From NCBI GenBank assembly GCA_036426205.1, contig CM071574.1, positions 16,348,381 through 16,412,380 of the forward strand: a stretch of DNA of 64,000 nucleotides, written 5' to 3'. Positions 33,540 through 43,776 of this stretch are shown in pieces. The stretch's first letter is position 1, and each line of letters begins with the position of its first letter. The DNA comes from Ascaphus truei (taxonomy: Eukaryota; Chordata; Amphibia; Anura; Ascaphidae). Below the pieces are notes generated by a model. That model ran no database searches, had not been told where the DNA came from, and was given only the letters and a program-made list of their open reading frames with translations. The position numbers were made by a program, and so were the translations under genes.

Positions 33540-34100
33540 ATGCTAAGAATTTGCTGTGTATCATATTATTCATAGTTTCTAACATGTTTCTTATTCGTCT
33601 CTCATTTATTCTTTATGGAGATTCTTATAAATCCTCCTTGTGCATTAGTAATTATGTATCTTCTTTTTTAATCAGTATAATCCTGCCAATTTCTTCAGAT
33701 CACAATCGCAGTGTCAGAGGAACAACTGCAGCCAAAGTTCATGTTATTCTTCTCGGTGCTTTAACCACAAGAGTTACGTTACCATCTGCTGATTTGATTT
33801 TACTAGATTTTATTATTTAAAATCCTCTGTTTCCTCCTAGATCTAAGTGTCAGTGGAGCGTGTACCAAGAATCACACTATAACCACAGCAATACTTAATA
33901 TGGAATTGTACTGCAGCAATCTTTCCTCATTTAGACATTGGTAACTTTCTACCACTAAAAGAAAGTGCGTTTGTCTCATTTCTGAAATCTTTAATACACG
34001 GTCAACAATCGTTGGCTCCTTGACCATTTTAGAACTTGAGAAAAATGACCCTTAAGTGTTTTCAGTTTATTTGACTCCAGTATATGCTGGTATACATCTG
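33540..34100. other. No gene recognised
   Basis: AT-rich, unique-looking. A 151-codon plus frame overlaps the TA repeat and continues to 33820, but it has no domain. Confidence 0.35.
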
Positions 34101-34238
34101 CAGTTGTCTGAAAAAGAAAGTACACCCTCTTTGAATTCTATGGTTTTACATATCAGGACATAATAACAATCATCTGTTCCTTAGCAGGTCTAAAAATTAG
34201 GTAAATACAACCTCAGATGAACAACAACACATGACATA

Positions 34239-34468
34239 CAGTGGCGGCCGCCTTCAGCCTCGTGCGGCCGTTTCAGCGCGACTTTTAAAACCGCGGGCAG
34301 ATGCAGTGTTTGATGCGGCATGTTCCGGTATTATTAGGCGCCGCGGGCGGTTTCATTGTATTAGCGCAATTAGCGCTGTCTCGCCATGAACGCGGCAAAG
34401 TGCGTGACATTCGGAAAACATCCCCGAAAAAATTTGGGGATGTAGGAGAATAAAAGGGGCCGCGACAG
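34239..34468. mobile_element. 230-bp miniature element inside the left Tc1 terminal repeat
   Basis: Comparison of the two Tc1 terminal repeats shows the right one uninterrupted (GACATATTACACC) and the left one opened at TA. The insert is bounded by TA on each side (34237-34238, 34469-34470). It starts CAGTGGCGGCCGCC and ends GGGGCCGCGACAG, so the termini are a short imperfect inverted repeat. The interior is CpG-rich (CGCGGGCGG). A TA duplication suggests a mariner-type miniature element. Confidence 0.85.
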
Positions 34469-35404
34469 TATTACACCGTGTCATGATTTATTTAACAAAA
34501 ATAAAGCTAAAATGGAGAAGCCATGTGTGAAAAACTAAGTATACCTTATGATTCAATAGCTTGTAGAACCACCTTTAGCAGCAATAACTTGAAGTAATCG
34601 TTTTCTGTATGACTTTATCAGTCTCTCACATCGTTGTGGAGAAATTTTGGTCCACTCTTCTTTACAACGTTGCTTCAGTTCATTGAGGTTTGTGGGCATT
34701 TGTTTATGCACAGCTCTCTTAAGGTCCCACCACACCCTTTCAATCGGGTTGAGGTCTGGACTTTGACTGGGCCATTGCAACACCTTGATTCTTTTCTTTT
34801 TCAGCCATTTTGTTGTAGATTTGCTGGTGTGCTTGGGATCATTGTCCTGTTGCATGACCCAATTTCGGCCATGCTTTAGCTGTCGGACAGATGGCCTCAC
34901 ATTTGACTCTAAAATACTTTGGTATACAGAGGAGTTCATGGTCGACTCAATGACTGCAAGGTTCCCAAGTCCTGTGGCTGCAAAACAAGCCCAAATCATC
35001 ACTCCTCCACCACTGTGCTTGACAGTTGGTACACAGTGTTTGTGCTGATATGCTGTGTTTGGTTTTCGCCAAACGTGGCGCTGTGCATTATGGCCAAACG
35101 TCTCCACTTTGGTCTCGTCTATCCAAAGGACATTGTTCCAGAAGTCTTGTGGTTTGTTCAGATGCAACTTTGCAAACCTAAGCCGTGCTGCCATGTTCTT
35201 TTTAGAGAGAAGAGGCTTTCTCCTGGCAACCCTTCCAAACAACTATACTTATTCAGTCTTTTTCTAATTGTACTGTCATGAACTTTAACATTTAACATGC
35301 TAACTGAGGCCTGCAGAGTCTGCGATGTAACTCTTGGTTTTTTTGCAATTTCTCTGAGCATTGCATGGTCTGACCTTGGGGTGAATTTGAATGTCCACTC
35401 CTGG

Positions 35405-37263
35405 ATGAAAATGGATGTCTCTAGAGCGGTACACGGAAAGAATCCCTTTGTAAGCGCACCGCAGACCTTTATAGAATAAAAGTGGTCAGGGGAGAAAAAT
35501 ATTTATGTGTATAACAAATGGTGTAGTTCTTTACTTTTATTAGGTTCAGTGAAAGTGTAATAAAAACAGTATACGGTCTTGTACTTGGTTGTGTATACTG
35601 TGTTTAAAAATAGACTTTGGAAGGTCTATATGATCTACCATACGCCCCCTGGTAGCTTATGAGTAGAAGTAGTTAGCTTCGAGACTGTTATAGGTCACTT
35701 TAATAGTCTGTATGTTATTGCTGCATCTCCGCTGGTAGTTGCGTCTAATAGTGGGGCAGATACTAATATAGATTGTCGTTTGCTCGGTGTCTGGCTTGCT
35801 GTGGTGAGTTACACACAGTAGCCGAGTGGTATCAGAGTATACAGATGATTATTTGTTTATCCCCCGTTTGGACAGGTCAGACCTGTTGGGATTGCTGTAG
35901 GAGACCTACACACTCAGCGCACATGTGATCTGTTTATGCCATCATGCTCGTTGTGTGTATACAATGTTGAGGCTAATTTTCGTGCCCCTAGTGTAGATAT
36001 GTATGGCTATTCCCTATAGTGCCAGGTATAGTCATATGATATCTCTGTGTGAGCGGGCTGGGTTAGGTAGTGTGGATGCTCTGCGCTCCAGAAGAGGTTC
36101 TGGCAATGCGTGTGTCAGATGCGTTTTATGCTCCAGTGGAGACTCTGACTGCGCATTACGAAGGGGATTCTGTGACACTCTCTGAAACAACAGTACCTAC
36201 CCATACTAACCTGAGCATAGGGTACACACGGACATCTCGGGGTAGGCAGTGACACTATCCCGTTCCCACGCATGCGCAGTCAGAGTCTCCACTGGAGCAC
36301 AGACCAACCGTATCCGACATATGCATAGCCAGAATCTCGTCTGGAACACACAGCATCCGCATTATTTAACCCAGCCTTCCTACATAGGGGATCCTGTGAC
36401 AATCCCAGATACAACAGTGTTTAGCCACACTCACCTGCATGCGCAGTCAGAGTCTCCACTGAAGCATAAAACGCATCAGACACATGCATTGCCAGAACCT
36501 CTTCTGGAGCGCAGAGCATCCACACTACCTAACCCAGCCCGCTCACACAGAGATATCATATGACTATACCTGGCACTATAGGGAATAGCCATACATATCT
36601 ACACTAGGGGCACGAAAATTAGCCTCAACATTGAATACACACAACGAGCATGATGGCATAAACAGATCACATGTGCGCTGAGTGTGTAGGTCTCCTACAG
36701 CAATCCCAACAGGTCTGACCTGTCCAAACGGGGGATAAACAAATAATCATCTGTATACTCTGATACCACTCGGCTACTGTGTGTAACTCACCACAGCAAG
36801 CCAGACACCGAGCAAAAGACAATCTATATTAGTATCTGCCCCACTATTAGACGCAACTACCAGCGGAGATGCAGCAATAACATACAGACTATTAAAGTGA
36901 CCTATAACAGTCTCGAAGCTAACTACTTCTACTCATAAGCTACCAGGGGGCGTATGGTAGATCATATAGACCTTCCAAAGTCTATTTTTAAACACAGTAT
37001 ACACAACCAAGTACAAGAACGTATACTGTTTTTATTACACTTTCACTGAACCTAATAAAAGTAAAGAACTACACCATTTGTTATACACATAAATATTTTT
37101 CTCCCCTGACCACTTTTATTCTATAAAGGTCTGCAGTGCGCTTACAAAGGGATTCTTTCCGTGTACCTCTCTAGATACACCCATTTTCATCCATTGATAT
37201 ACTCCCTAGACAGCACGCCTCAACCACCAAGGGGTTAGAGCGAGGTTCCTATCCATAGTTGTT
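35405..37263. mobile_element. Foldback element in Tc1, 15-bp duplication, about 755-bp arms
   Basis: AATGTCCACTCCTGG occurs at 35390-35404 and 37264-37278, once on each side, where an intact Tc1 gene would have it once. The insert is a giant inverted repeat: arm 35405-36156 against arm 36439-37193, differing by roughly a dozen bases or fewer by eye. The 282-bp spacer contains parts of the arm in direct orientation. The right end has 70 bp (37194-37263) not mirrored on the left. No open frame of note lies in the arms. The element type is unknown to me. Confidence 0.9.
36157..36545. repeat. Direct repeats at the centre of the foldback
   Basis: A segment starting CATGCGCAGTCAGAGTCTCC, then AGCATCCGCA or AGCATCCACA, occurs at about 36271-36376 and again at about 36439-36540. 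Before each lies GGGGATTCTGTGACA or GGGGATCCTGTGACA with ACAACAGT. The second copy is the inner part of the right arm, so the centre is a diverged tandem array next to the palindrome. Confidence 0.8.
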
Positions 37264-38169
37264 AATGTCCACTCCTGGGAAGATTGGCAACTGTCTTGAA
37301 TGTTTTCTGCTTTTGAATAATCTTTCTCACTGTAGAATGATGGAGTTTAAATAGTTTGGAAATGGCCTTATAACCCTTCCCAGATTGATGGGCAGCAATA
37401 ATTGCTTCTCTAAGATCATTGCTGATGTCTTTCCTCCTTGGCATTGTGTTAACACACACCTGAATGCCCCAGACCAGCAAACTGCTAAAACTTCGGCTTT
37501 TATAGAGGTGGTCACACTTGCTGATGATCAATTAATCCAGGGCATATGATTAGCAGCACCTGTCTGCTACTTAACATCTTAATTCCTATGGAAGCAGTAA
37601 GGGTGTACTTAGTTTTTCACACATGGCTTCTCCATTTTGGCTTTATTTTTGTTAAATAAATCATGACACGGTGTAATATGTCATGTGTTGTTGTTCATCT
37701 GAGGTTGTATTTACCTAATTTTAAGACCTGCTAAGGAACAGATGATTGTTATTATGTCCTGATATGTAAAACCATAGAATTCAAAGAGGGTGTACTTTCT
37801 TTTTCACACAACTGTAATTCCAACGGATTCTTCCTGCCGAAGTCAATAAATAATACAAGGAAGCCAGCCTGTTCAATCATCACCAATTGACCTTAAAAGG
37901 ATACATATTTTGCAAGTTTTCACGTAGTATTTAACTACTGTGCAAATCTGGGGCAACAGAGAGCTTGTACGTGTACCTCCCACCCCTCACCTGCACCGTA
38001 ACCCTTTCATTGCCAGTGTATTGCTCCGTGAAAGGGCAAACCTCCTGTAGTGGCAGAGGACCCTGAGGTACATTGCAGTGCAATTCTTTGCAGGCCGCGC
38101 CATTAGCGAAAACGATTAAAATATGAAATTGATTTCCTAAAACCTTTACCATTACCACAACAGTGTTAA

Positions 38170-38629
38170 AGCGGCAGTCCAAGCTGCTGTTTTTTTATTT
38201 AAAATTTTCCCCTTTAATATGTGTAATCCACACAATGATAAGTAATTAGCTAAGTTGTCGATCGATGCGTTCTCCTGTGATCAATCGGCGAAGATTCGGC
38301 TCGGGGGTTTCACTAAATGGCTGTCAGTGCTGCAGAAGAGGACCCAAGGTGCAAAGTTCTGTGGGGAAGATTGATGCACTGCTAGAGAGAGGGCATGGCT
38401 CAAAAAGGGGTGTGCCAGACCCTGTTTCAGAAGAGGAAGGGGATGTGACTTTGTAAATGGTTGCTATAGAAACAAAAAAGGCTTGTTACATTATAATACA
38501 TGAAAAATGTAATTCAGCGTTTTTTTGTTTTTGTTTTTTTAATGCTACAAGTATTTTCTCATAGTACAAAACTGATTTATTAAAAAAAAACAAAAAAAAC
38601 ACATGTAGGATATTGCTTGGTCTGCAGCT
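38170..38629 (-). mobile_element. TTAA-flanked miniature element, copy 2 (460 bp)
   Basis: TTAA lies at both edges (38166-38169 and 38630-38633). The termini are AGCGGCAGTCCAAGCT (left) and, reversed, AGCTGCAGACCAAGC (right). Read on minus, AATATCCTACATGTG, then AATAAATCAGTTTTGTA, matches the element at 43777 (AATATCCTGCATGTG, AATAAATCAGTTCTGTA). No transposase. The TTAA target fits Kolobok or piggyBac. Confidence 0.85.
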
Positions 38630-38639
38630 TTAAGGTGAT

Positions 38640-38989
38640 TCAAATGCTTTTTTTGGTCCTTGGTTGTGTTCAAGTAAATACAATATATTTGCAATGGATA
38701 CCCTACAAAGACAAAACTCTAAAGCTAGTGAAAAATAATGCATGACAGTGGCAGGAATGGTTAAGGATTAGTGCTCATAATGAAAGGTGAAATTCCTTGT
38801 CAATCACTTAGGGCCCTATTCAATAAACATTGAAGTGATTGCTTTGGATGTTTTTCTCGCCAAAAAAGGTAATGTCCTCTTTTCCTTGTTCAATACAGGG
38901 CAGAAAAAGCGCCTATTAACTGCTAATATTAGCATGAAAATAAGTGATATTCTCAAAATGAAGTAAAGTGTTTTTCACTAACTTAAGTC
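38640..38989. other. No gene recognised
   Basis: Nothing supported. Confidence 0.35.
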
Positions 38990-39075
38990 AGGAGTGGCCA
39001 ACTCCAGTCCAGAAAATGACTGAGCCACCTGTGCTGAAGCAGGGATATCCTTAAAACCTGACCTGTTAGTAGCCC
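38990..39075. mobile_element. Deleted copy of the palindromic hAT miniature element
   Basis: CAGGAGTGGCCAACTCCAGT starts the left arm. After a deletion the right arm continues with GAGCCACCTGTGCTGAAGCA, GGGATATCCTTAAAACCTGA and CCTGTTAGTAGCCCT. The right end runs into the GA microsatellite, which appears to have grown from or replaced the terminal TTGAGGACTGG. Confidence 0.75.
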
Positions 39076-39078
39076 TGT

Positions 39079-39159
<81 letters not shown>

Positions 39160-39330
39160 GACAGAGAGAGAGAGAGACAGAGAGAGACACACAGAGAGAG
39201 AGAGACAGAGAGACAGAGAGAGAGACAGAGAGAGAGAGACAGAGAGAGAGACAGAGACAGAGAGAGAGAGACAGAGAGAGAGAGACAGAGAGAGAGAGAC
39301 AGAGAGAGAGAGACAGAGAGAGAGAGAGAC
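39079..39330. repeat. (GA)n microsatellite with GACA interruptions
   Basis: About 250 bp of GA repeat with regular ACAGAG and ACACAGAG variants. All open frames over it (Arg-Glu or Ser-Leu) are spurious. Confidence 0.97.
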
Positions 39331-39765
39331 ATCAAAATGAAACAATATCACTGGTTTTATCCCAGATTTTATCACCTGTCGCAATCCCTGCTTTTTTGTA
39401 CTGTTTTAACACTGTTTTGCATCACTTTTTGGCATCTCGGCTGTAGTTGTGTATGCTAATTGGTTGTTTTTTTCAGTCAAAAATTGTAGATGAGTTTTAT
39501 TGAATGTTATTGATTACCAGGGCTGGTGCAGGGGGATTTGATGCCCCAGGCAAAACTTCCGCCTTTTCCCTTACACCCAATGAGCTTTCAAGAAATAAAA
39601 ATGTATCTGCCATGATGTCACGTAAACTGAAAAATGTAAATGTTACACACAATCAAGTTCCACCAACTGACTCCCGCAATTTATAGAACCAAGGCAAAAC
39701 AATCCTGTCATTTGTAACTGTATGTGTCAATATTATGTTGATGGGACTGGACCCTGACACAATCC
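39331..39765. other. No gene recognised
   Basis: Nothing supported. Confidence 0.35.
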
Positions 39766-40033
39766 CCGCTCTCTGTCTCACACCCCCCATTATCTCTCTC
39801 CCCTCTCATATTCTCTCCCTCAACCCCCCCCCCACATTCTCTCTCTATCATCCCGCTTCTCTCAATCTCCCCCCTCTCCCTCTTCCTTCCCCTCTCACAT
39901 TCTCTCTTTGACCCCTCTAATTCTCTCCCCTCCTCTCATTCTCTCTCTCTCTCCTTCAACCCCCTCATCCCTATCATTCTCTATCCCTCCACTCATGATC
40001 TAACCCCGCCTCCTCTCATTCTCCCCCCCCCTC

Positions 40034-40070
<37 letters not shown>

Positions 40071-40105
40071 TCCCTTCCTCCCCCCCCCCCCCCCCCCCCC
40101 CCCAC
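39766..40105. repeat. C/T-rich tract ending in long poly(C) runs
   Basis: CTCTCTC and CCCCTC repeats lead to a poly(C) run of about 40 bases (40022-40066, with a few T) and another at 40080-40103. Glycine-rich minus frames are artefacts. Such runs are also where sequencing and assembly errors are likely. Confidence 0.95.
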
Positions 40106-40316
40106 CTGGCTGTGGAGTGTGTGACATCCTTCCTGGCAGTGGCAGACCCCGGAAGTCTTCACTGATTTCCGGGTTGGACAGCTGGGGCAGGCATCGCACC
40201 ACACAACCCTTCCCCTCCCCCCTCCTCTTGCACTGCTGCTGCTTCCGCCACCTCCTCCTTTATTTAGCCACTAGGCGGTCCTGAGTATTACATATGTAGT
40301 CCCCCTGCCTTATATG

Positions 40317-41275
40317 GCTGGATTTCCCAAAACAAACTGTTTTTAAACACTGACAAGACTGTAACAATGGTATTTGGGACCAAGACTAAATTTGTAAAGC
40401 TTCCAGTGACTGAGCTCCTGATTAGAACCAACGCTAACACCACCCTAACCCCTATCACTAGTTTTAAATACCTGGGCTTATGGTTTGACTCCCATTTAAC
40501 ATTGGGGATGCACATTGATACCCTGACAACCAAGACCTATGCCAAACTAGGGGTACTTTACAGGAACAAATCCTCCCTAAGTCTCCTGGTCAGAAAGCGT
40601 ATCGCACAGCAGATGCTAATGCCAATTATTGACTATGGAGACATAGTATATGGCTCGGCTCCTCAAACCCACCTTAGCAAACTTGACACCCTCTACAATT
40701 CAATTTGTCGTTTTGTTCTCCAATGCAACTACAACACACATCACTGCGAAATGCTTAAAGAACTAGATTGGTCAACACTAGAGTCTAGGCGCAAAGTTCA
40801 CCTTTCCTGTCTTGCCTTTAAATTCTTCATGGGCAAGCTACCCAGCTACCTGAACAAGCTCCTCACCCCTACCACATGCAGCACCTATCACCTGAGATCA
40901 GACTCCAAAAGACTATTCATGGTCCCAAGGCTCATCAAAGTATCCGGACGTTCCTCCTTCTCCTTCCGTGCACCCCACAACTGGAACAACCTACCAGAGA
41001 CTCTCACATCCACCACCAGTTTAAGTTCTTTCAAATCTATGGCTGTCTCACATTTTAACCTGGTCTGTAACTGTTTCATACGCTCATAATATATATTTTC
41101 TTTAACTGTGCACGCAATGTCTTGTATATAATGTATACCCTGCTCATTTATGTAACTGTACCTGTAACCATGTACTATTTGTTTTACTCTGTGCCCAGGA
41201 CATACTTGAAAACGAGAGGTAACTCTCAATGTATTACTTCCTGGTAAAATATTTTATAAATAAATAAAATAAATA
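40317..41275 (+). mobile_element. 5'-truncated L2-like LINE with 3' tail
   Basis: The element enters mid reverse transcriptase and runs to a 3' tail of TAAATAAATAAAATAAATA near 41259-41275. The 3' non-coding part includes CTGTGCCCAGGACATACTTG, GAGGTAACTCTCAATGTATT and CTTCCTGGTAAAATATTTTA, which recur reversed at 56140-56230. Loss of the 5' end is the usual result of incomplete target-primed reverse transcription. Confidence 0.88.
40319..41089 (+). pseudogene. C-terminal part of L2-like LINE reverse transcriptase
   Basis: The frame reads WISQNKLFLNTDKTVTMVFG, then FKYLGLWFDSHLTLGMHID, YAKLGVLYRNKSSLS, IIDYGDIVYGSA, NTHHCEMLKELDWSTLESRR and FSFRAPHNWNNLPETL, without internal stops for about 256 codons. 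These are hallmarks of the region after the YADD motif in fish and frog L2/Maui-type LINEs. The catalytic core itself is missing through 5' truncation, so it cannot act. The uninterrupted frame suggests a fairly young insertion. Confidence 0.9.
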
Positions 41276-41289
41276 CTAACGTCTATAAG

Positions 41290-41930
41290 GGGTTAACTGG
41301 GTGGTATCACTCAGGGTTTGCCCCTCCCCTTTCTACCATGTGACCAGTGATGATGTCAGCATGGGAAGCACAGACAGTATATATAGTCCCACCCTTTGTT
41401 CTGGAAGCAGATTCTTCAAAGTTTTGACTGGGGTCTTCAATGCAAGTCCTGTATATAGAGTTTGTATGTATCTAGGCTGCAGCAAGTATGTCTATTTCAC
41501 TGTTTATTATTTTCCAGTTAAGTAACATGCCCCGATATTCAGTAAGTGCCTGTTAAAGGATTAGGAAGCCTAAGTTCGCAGCAGAAGGATGCCACACTAT
41601 CCTCACAGAGTTGCCCATATTGCAACCCGTACTCCACAAGATTGGCCCAATTAACCAGTCCGTTTCTCGCATCACTGTTTCCCTGCAAGTTATTCTGCTA
41701 AGTCCTCATGCAACGGGTAACTAAGCCTATATACCTCCTCTGGATAGAACCGGAACCTACTAGATGATGATTCCCTGTATTATTTGCCACGTGTACTGCG
41801 AGTATCTATATGAACTGTTTTTGGACAGCTGTTCAATAAAAACTTGTTCTTTTATAAAAGTTCCTGGCGCCCATTTCTATACTGCACTTTCATCCACGCA
41901 CAGCGAGCACTTACCCGTGCACCATCTATA
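41290..41930 (+). other. Unclassified retroelement-like sequence
   Basis: There is a TATA-like TATATATAGTCCCACCC near 41377, and further on CTGTTCAATAAAAACTTG (about 41830) followed by TCCTGGCGCCCATTTCTATA and CTGCACTTTCATCC. This promoter-plus-polyadenylation layout resembles an LTR or a Penelope terminal repeat, but boundaries and duplication are not visible. Confidence 0.3.
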
Positions 41931-42249
41931 TGGCTGATAGACCGAGCAATTCTGTCTTTATGGACTAACAATTCATAGCCTGCCATTGGGTGTCACACAT
42001 ACAGTACATTCAAACAAATCCTAGAGTGGTCCCGTTTATTATTTCTGCAAACTGATATCAATCTAACTTTCCGATGCTTCTCAGACTTACTAAGATTAAG
42101 ATGATTGAAGCATCTCTTTCCTTGTAGTGGGAGACAACTGTTCCGCAGACATATGCTCCTGGAGTTTTCTGGAAAGAAACATGAGTGCTCGCAAGGCATT
42201 TTTTTTTTTTAACTCACAGATATGGAAACCTTACCATGTATATACTGTA

Positions 42250-43625
42250 TATATATTTTTTTATTTACACTGGGATACCAATGTAGGCAGTGCTTTACAA
42301 AATAATACATAACGGGGAATTATCATATGATAAGTGTAGCAAAAAAGTTCAGGAAGAGCTGTTCCGGGAAGACAAAAGTGGTATGTTAGGAGACTTACAG
42401 AGAGAGTGAAGTGCCTGACCATGATGGTTGGTAAGTGCGTCTGTGGGTATAGTGTAGTAGAGATGAGTACAGGCTATTTGAAATGCTTCAATCAGAAGAT
42501 GTGATTTTAGGGTTGACTTATTGGAGGGAAGAAAAGGTCCTTGGCATATATATCGAGTGTGAGGGTGATCCCCGGGTAGAGGGCACTGAAGGAAAAAAGG
42601 TGTAAAGTGAGAGCGCTGCAGAGGTAAAAGGGTTGGAAAGGAGACAATCATGAGCTAAGCACAAAAGAAGTACAAGGGCATAGAAAGAAATCAAAGCTGG
42701 TATGTAGGGATGAGTGGACGAGTGGGCGAGCGGAGAGCCTGCAGGGTAAGAAGGAGACCTTTTGTTGGTGATCCAGAACTTGATGGAAATCCAAGAGGGG
42801 GAATTGAAGAGATGAAGCAGAGAGACCTGTTAGTAGGAAATTACAATAATCTAGACCAGGGGTGCACAAACTGGGGGGGGTGAGAGAATTTTTTGAGGGG
42901 GTGCGGCAGTTACAGAGGTCCCACGCGCTTCCCTAAAGCATTAAAATGAAATGCCGGGGAGCGGCAGAGGCCTCTGTAACTCACTTACCTGCCCTCCAAT
43001 GGCTTTAGGCGACGCGACCCCATGGCAACGCTGCGTCAAATGACGTTGTGGTGTCACGTGACGTCACATGACCCTGCTGACGCCGGATACCAGGTGGAGG
43101 GGGGGGCACGAGCACTGGGGCTGAGCAAGCAGGGCGGCACAGGGCCAAACGTTTGCACACCCCTGATCTAGACCATATAGGATAAATGCATGCATCAGAG
43201 AGTTTTAGCAGTACAGTGACAGAGGAAAGGGCGGATCTTGGCAATGTTAGAAAAGGAGTCAAATGTTACACCTAGGCAATGTGCTTTGGTAATAGGACGG
43301 ATGGTGGTTCAGTTTACAGTGGTAAAACGGGGGTATTGGGCCAGTTTTAGGAGGAAATATGAGAAGCCAAGTTTTGGACATATAAGGCAGCGGAGGGCCA
43401 TCAAGGAAGTAATCAGAGACTGGGTTGTTGGTGTGAGGTTAGAGGTGGATAGACGTGTATCATCTATGTAAAAGTGATATTTAAAGTCGGCTATATTAAT
43501 TGGCTCGACAGCAAGGGATTTAATGGCAGGCATTTTGAACTTTTCAAACTCTGAGTTTCCCAGACTGGAACAATCCTGCTCTTGGAATTGATTTAACAAT
43601 TGTAAAATGAAATGTAGAACATGAT
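42250..43625 (-). pseudogene. LINE fragment, minus strand (CR1/L2 clade), with hAT insertion
   Basis: Read on minus, about 43485-43310 gives FKYHFYIDDTRLSTSNLTPT, whose YIDD is the reverse-transcriptase catalytic box. About 42865-42820 gives LDYCNFLLTGL, the conserved C-terminal segment. About 42620-42350 gives LPTLLPLQRSHFTPFFLQC. Several breaks separate the pieces. The 3' end (42250-42330) carries the TTTACACTGGGATACCAAT/GCTTTACAAAATAATAC sequence resembling the repeat at 8886. The fragment is interrupted by the hAT element at 42857-43165. Confidence 0.7.
42857..43165. mobile_element. hAT-type miniature element with perfect 8-bp duplication (309 bp)
   Basis: The left end is CAGGGGTGCACAAACTGG. 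The right end is GTTTGCACACCCCTG. ATCTAGAC is present on both sides (42849-42856 and 43166-43173), a perfect hAT target duplication with CTAG at its centre. The interior is GC-rich with poly(G) runs and CACGTGACGTCAC motifs. No transposase. Confidence 0.93.
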
Positions 43626-43776
43626 GGATTGCTGCTTTAAATTATATCAATGCAAAAAAATATTTGGTATTCAATTTTTTTTTACATTTTGAAATCGTAC
43701 TTTAATAGAAATACTGATTTCTTCATTGCCAGGGTAAGACGTTTCAGAATACTTAGTCTAGGATTTAAGTCCTTAA

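Larger units (their letters stand above)
34553..37444 (-). pseudogene. Tc1 transposase, split and frameshifted
   Basis: The N-terminal part (37444 down to about 37265) starts MPRRKDISNDLREAIIAAHQ and has a helix-turn-helix (GYKAISKLFKLHHSTVRKII). It is cut after LPRSGH by the foldback insertion. Past the insertion the protein resumes (TPRSDHAMLREIAKKPRVTS) to about 35250, where a single-base shift changes frame. It then continues to 34553 with the catalytic triad visible: LWIDETKV, then QQDNDPKHTS, then SPDLNPIERVWWDLK (DD34E spacing). The catalytic half has no internal stop. The enzyme normally binds the terminal repeats and moves the element by cut and paste into TA. Confidence 0.93.
34101..37814 (-). 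mobile_element. Tc1-type transposon interrupted by two insertions
   Basis: The outer ends CAGTTGTCTGAAAAAGAAAG (left) and, reversed, CAGTTGTGTGAAAAAGAAAG (right) begin long terminal inverted repeats of more than 200 bp that stay nearly identical up to AAAACTAAGTA. TA follows the right end (37815-37816); the left flank is TG. Without the two insertions (34239-34468 and 35405-37263 plus one 15-bp duplication) the element is about 1.6 kb, the usual Tc1 length. The encoded transposase is on the minus strand. Confidence 0.93.

Noticed and set aside
38983..39384. Ser/Leu and Arg/Glu repeat frames
   Set aside because: Translation of the GA microsatellite.
39993..40204. Glycine-rich frame
   Set aside because: It is the reverse translation of poly(C).
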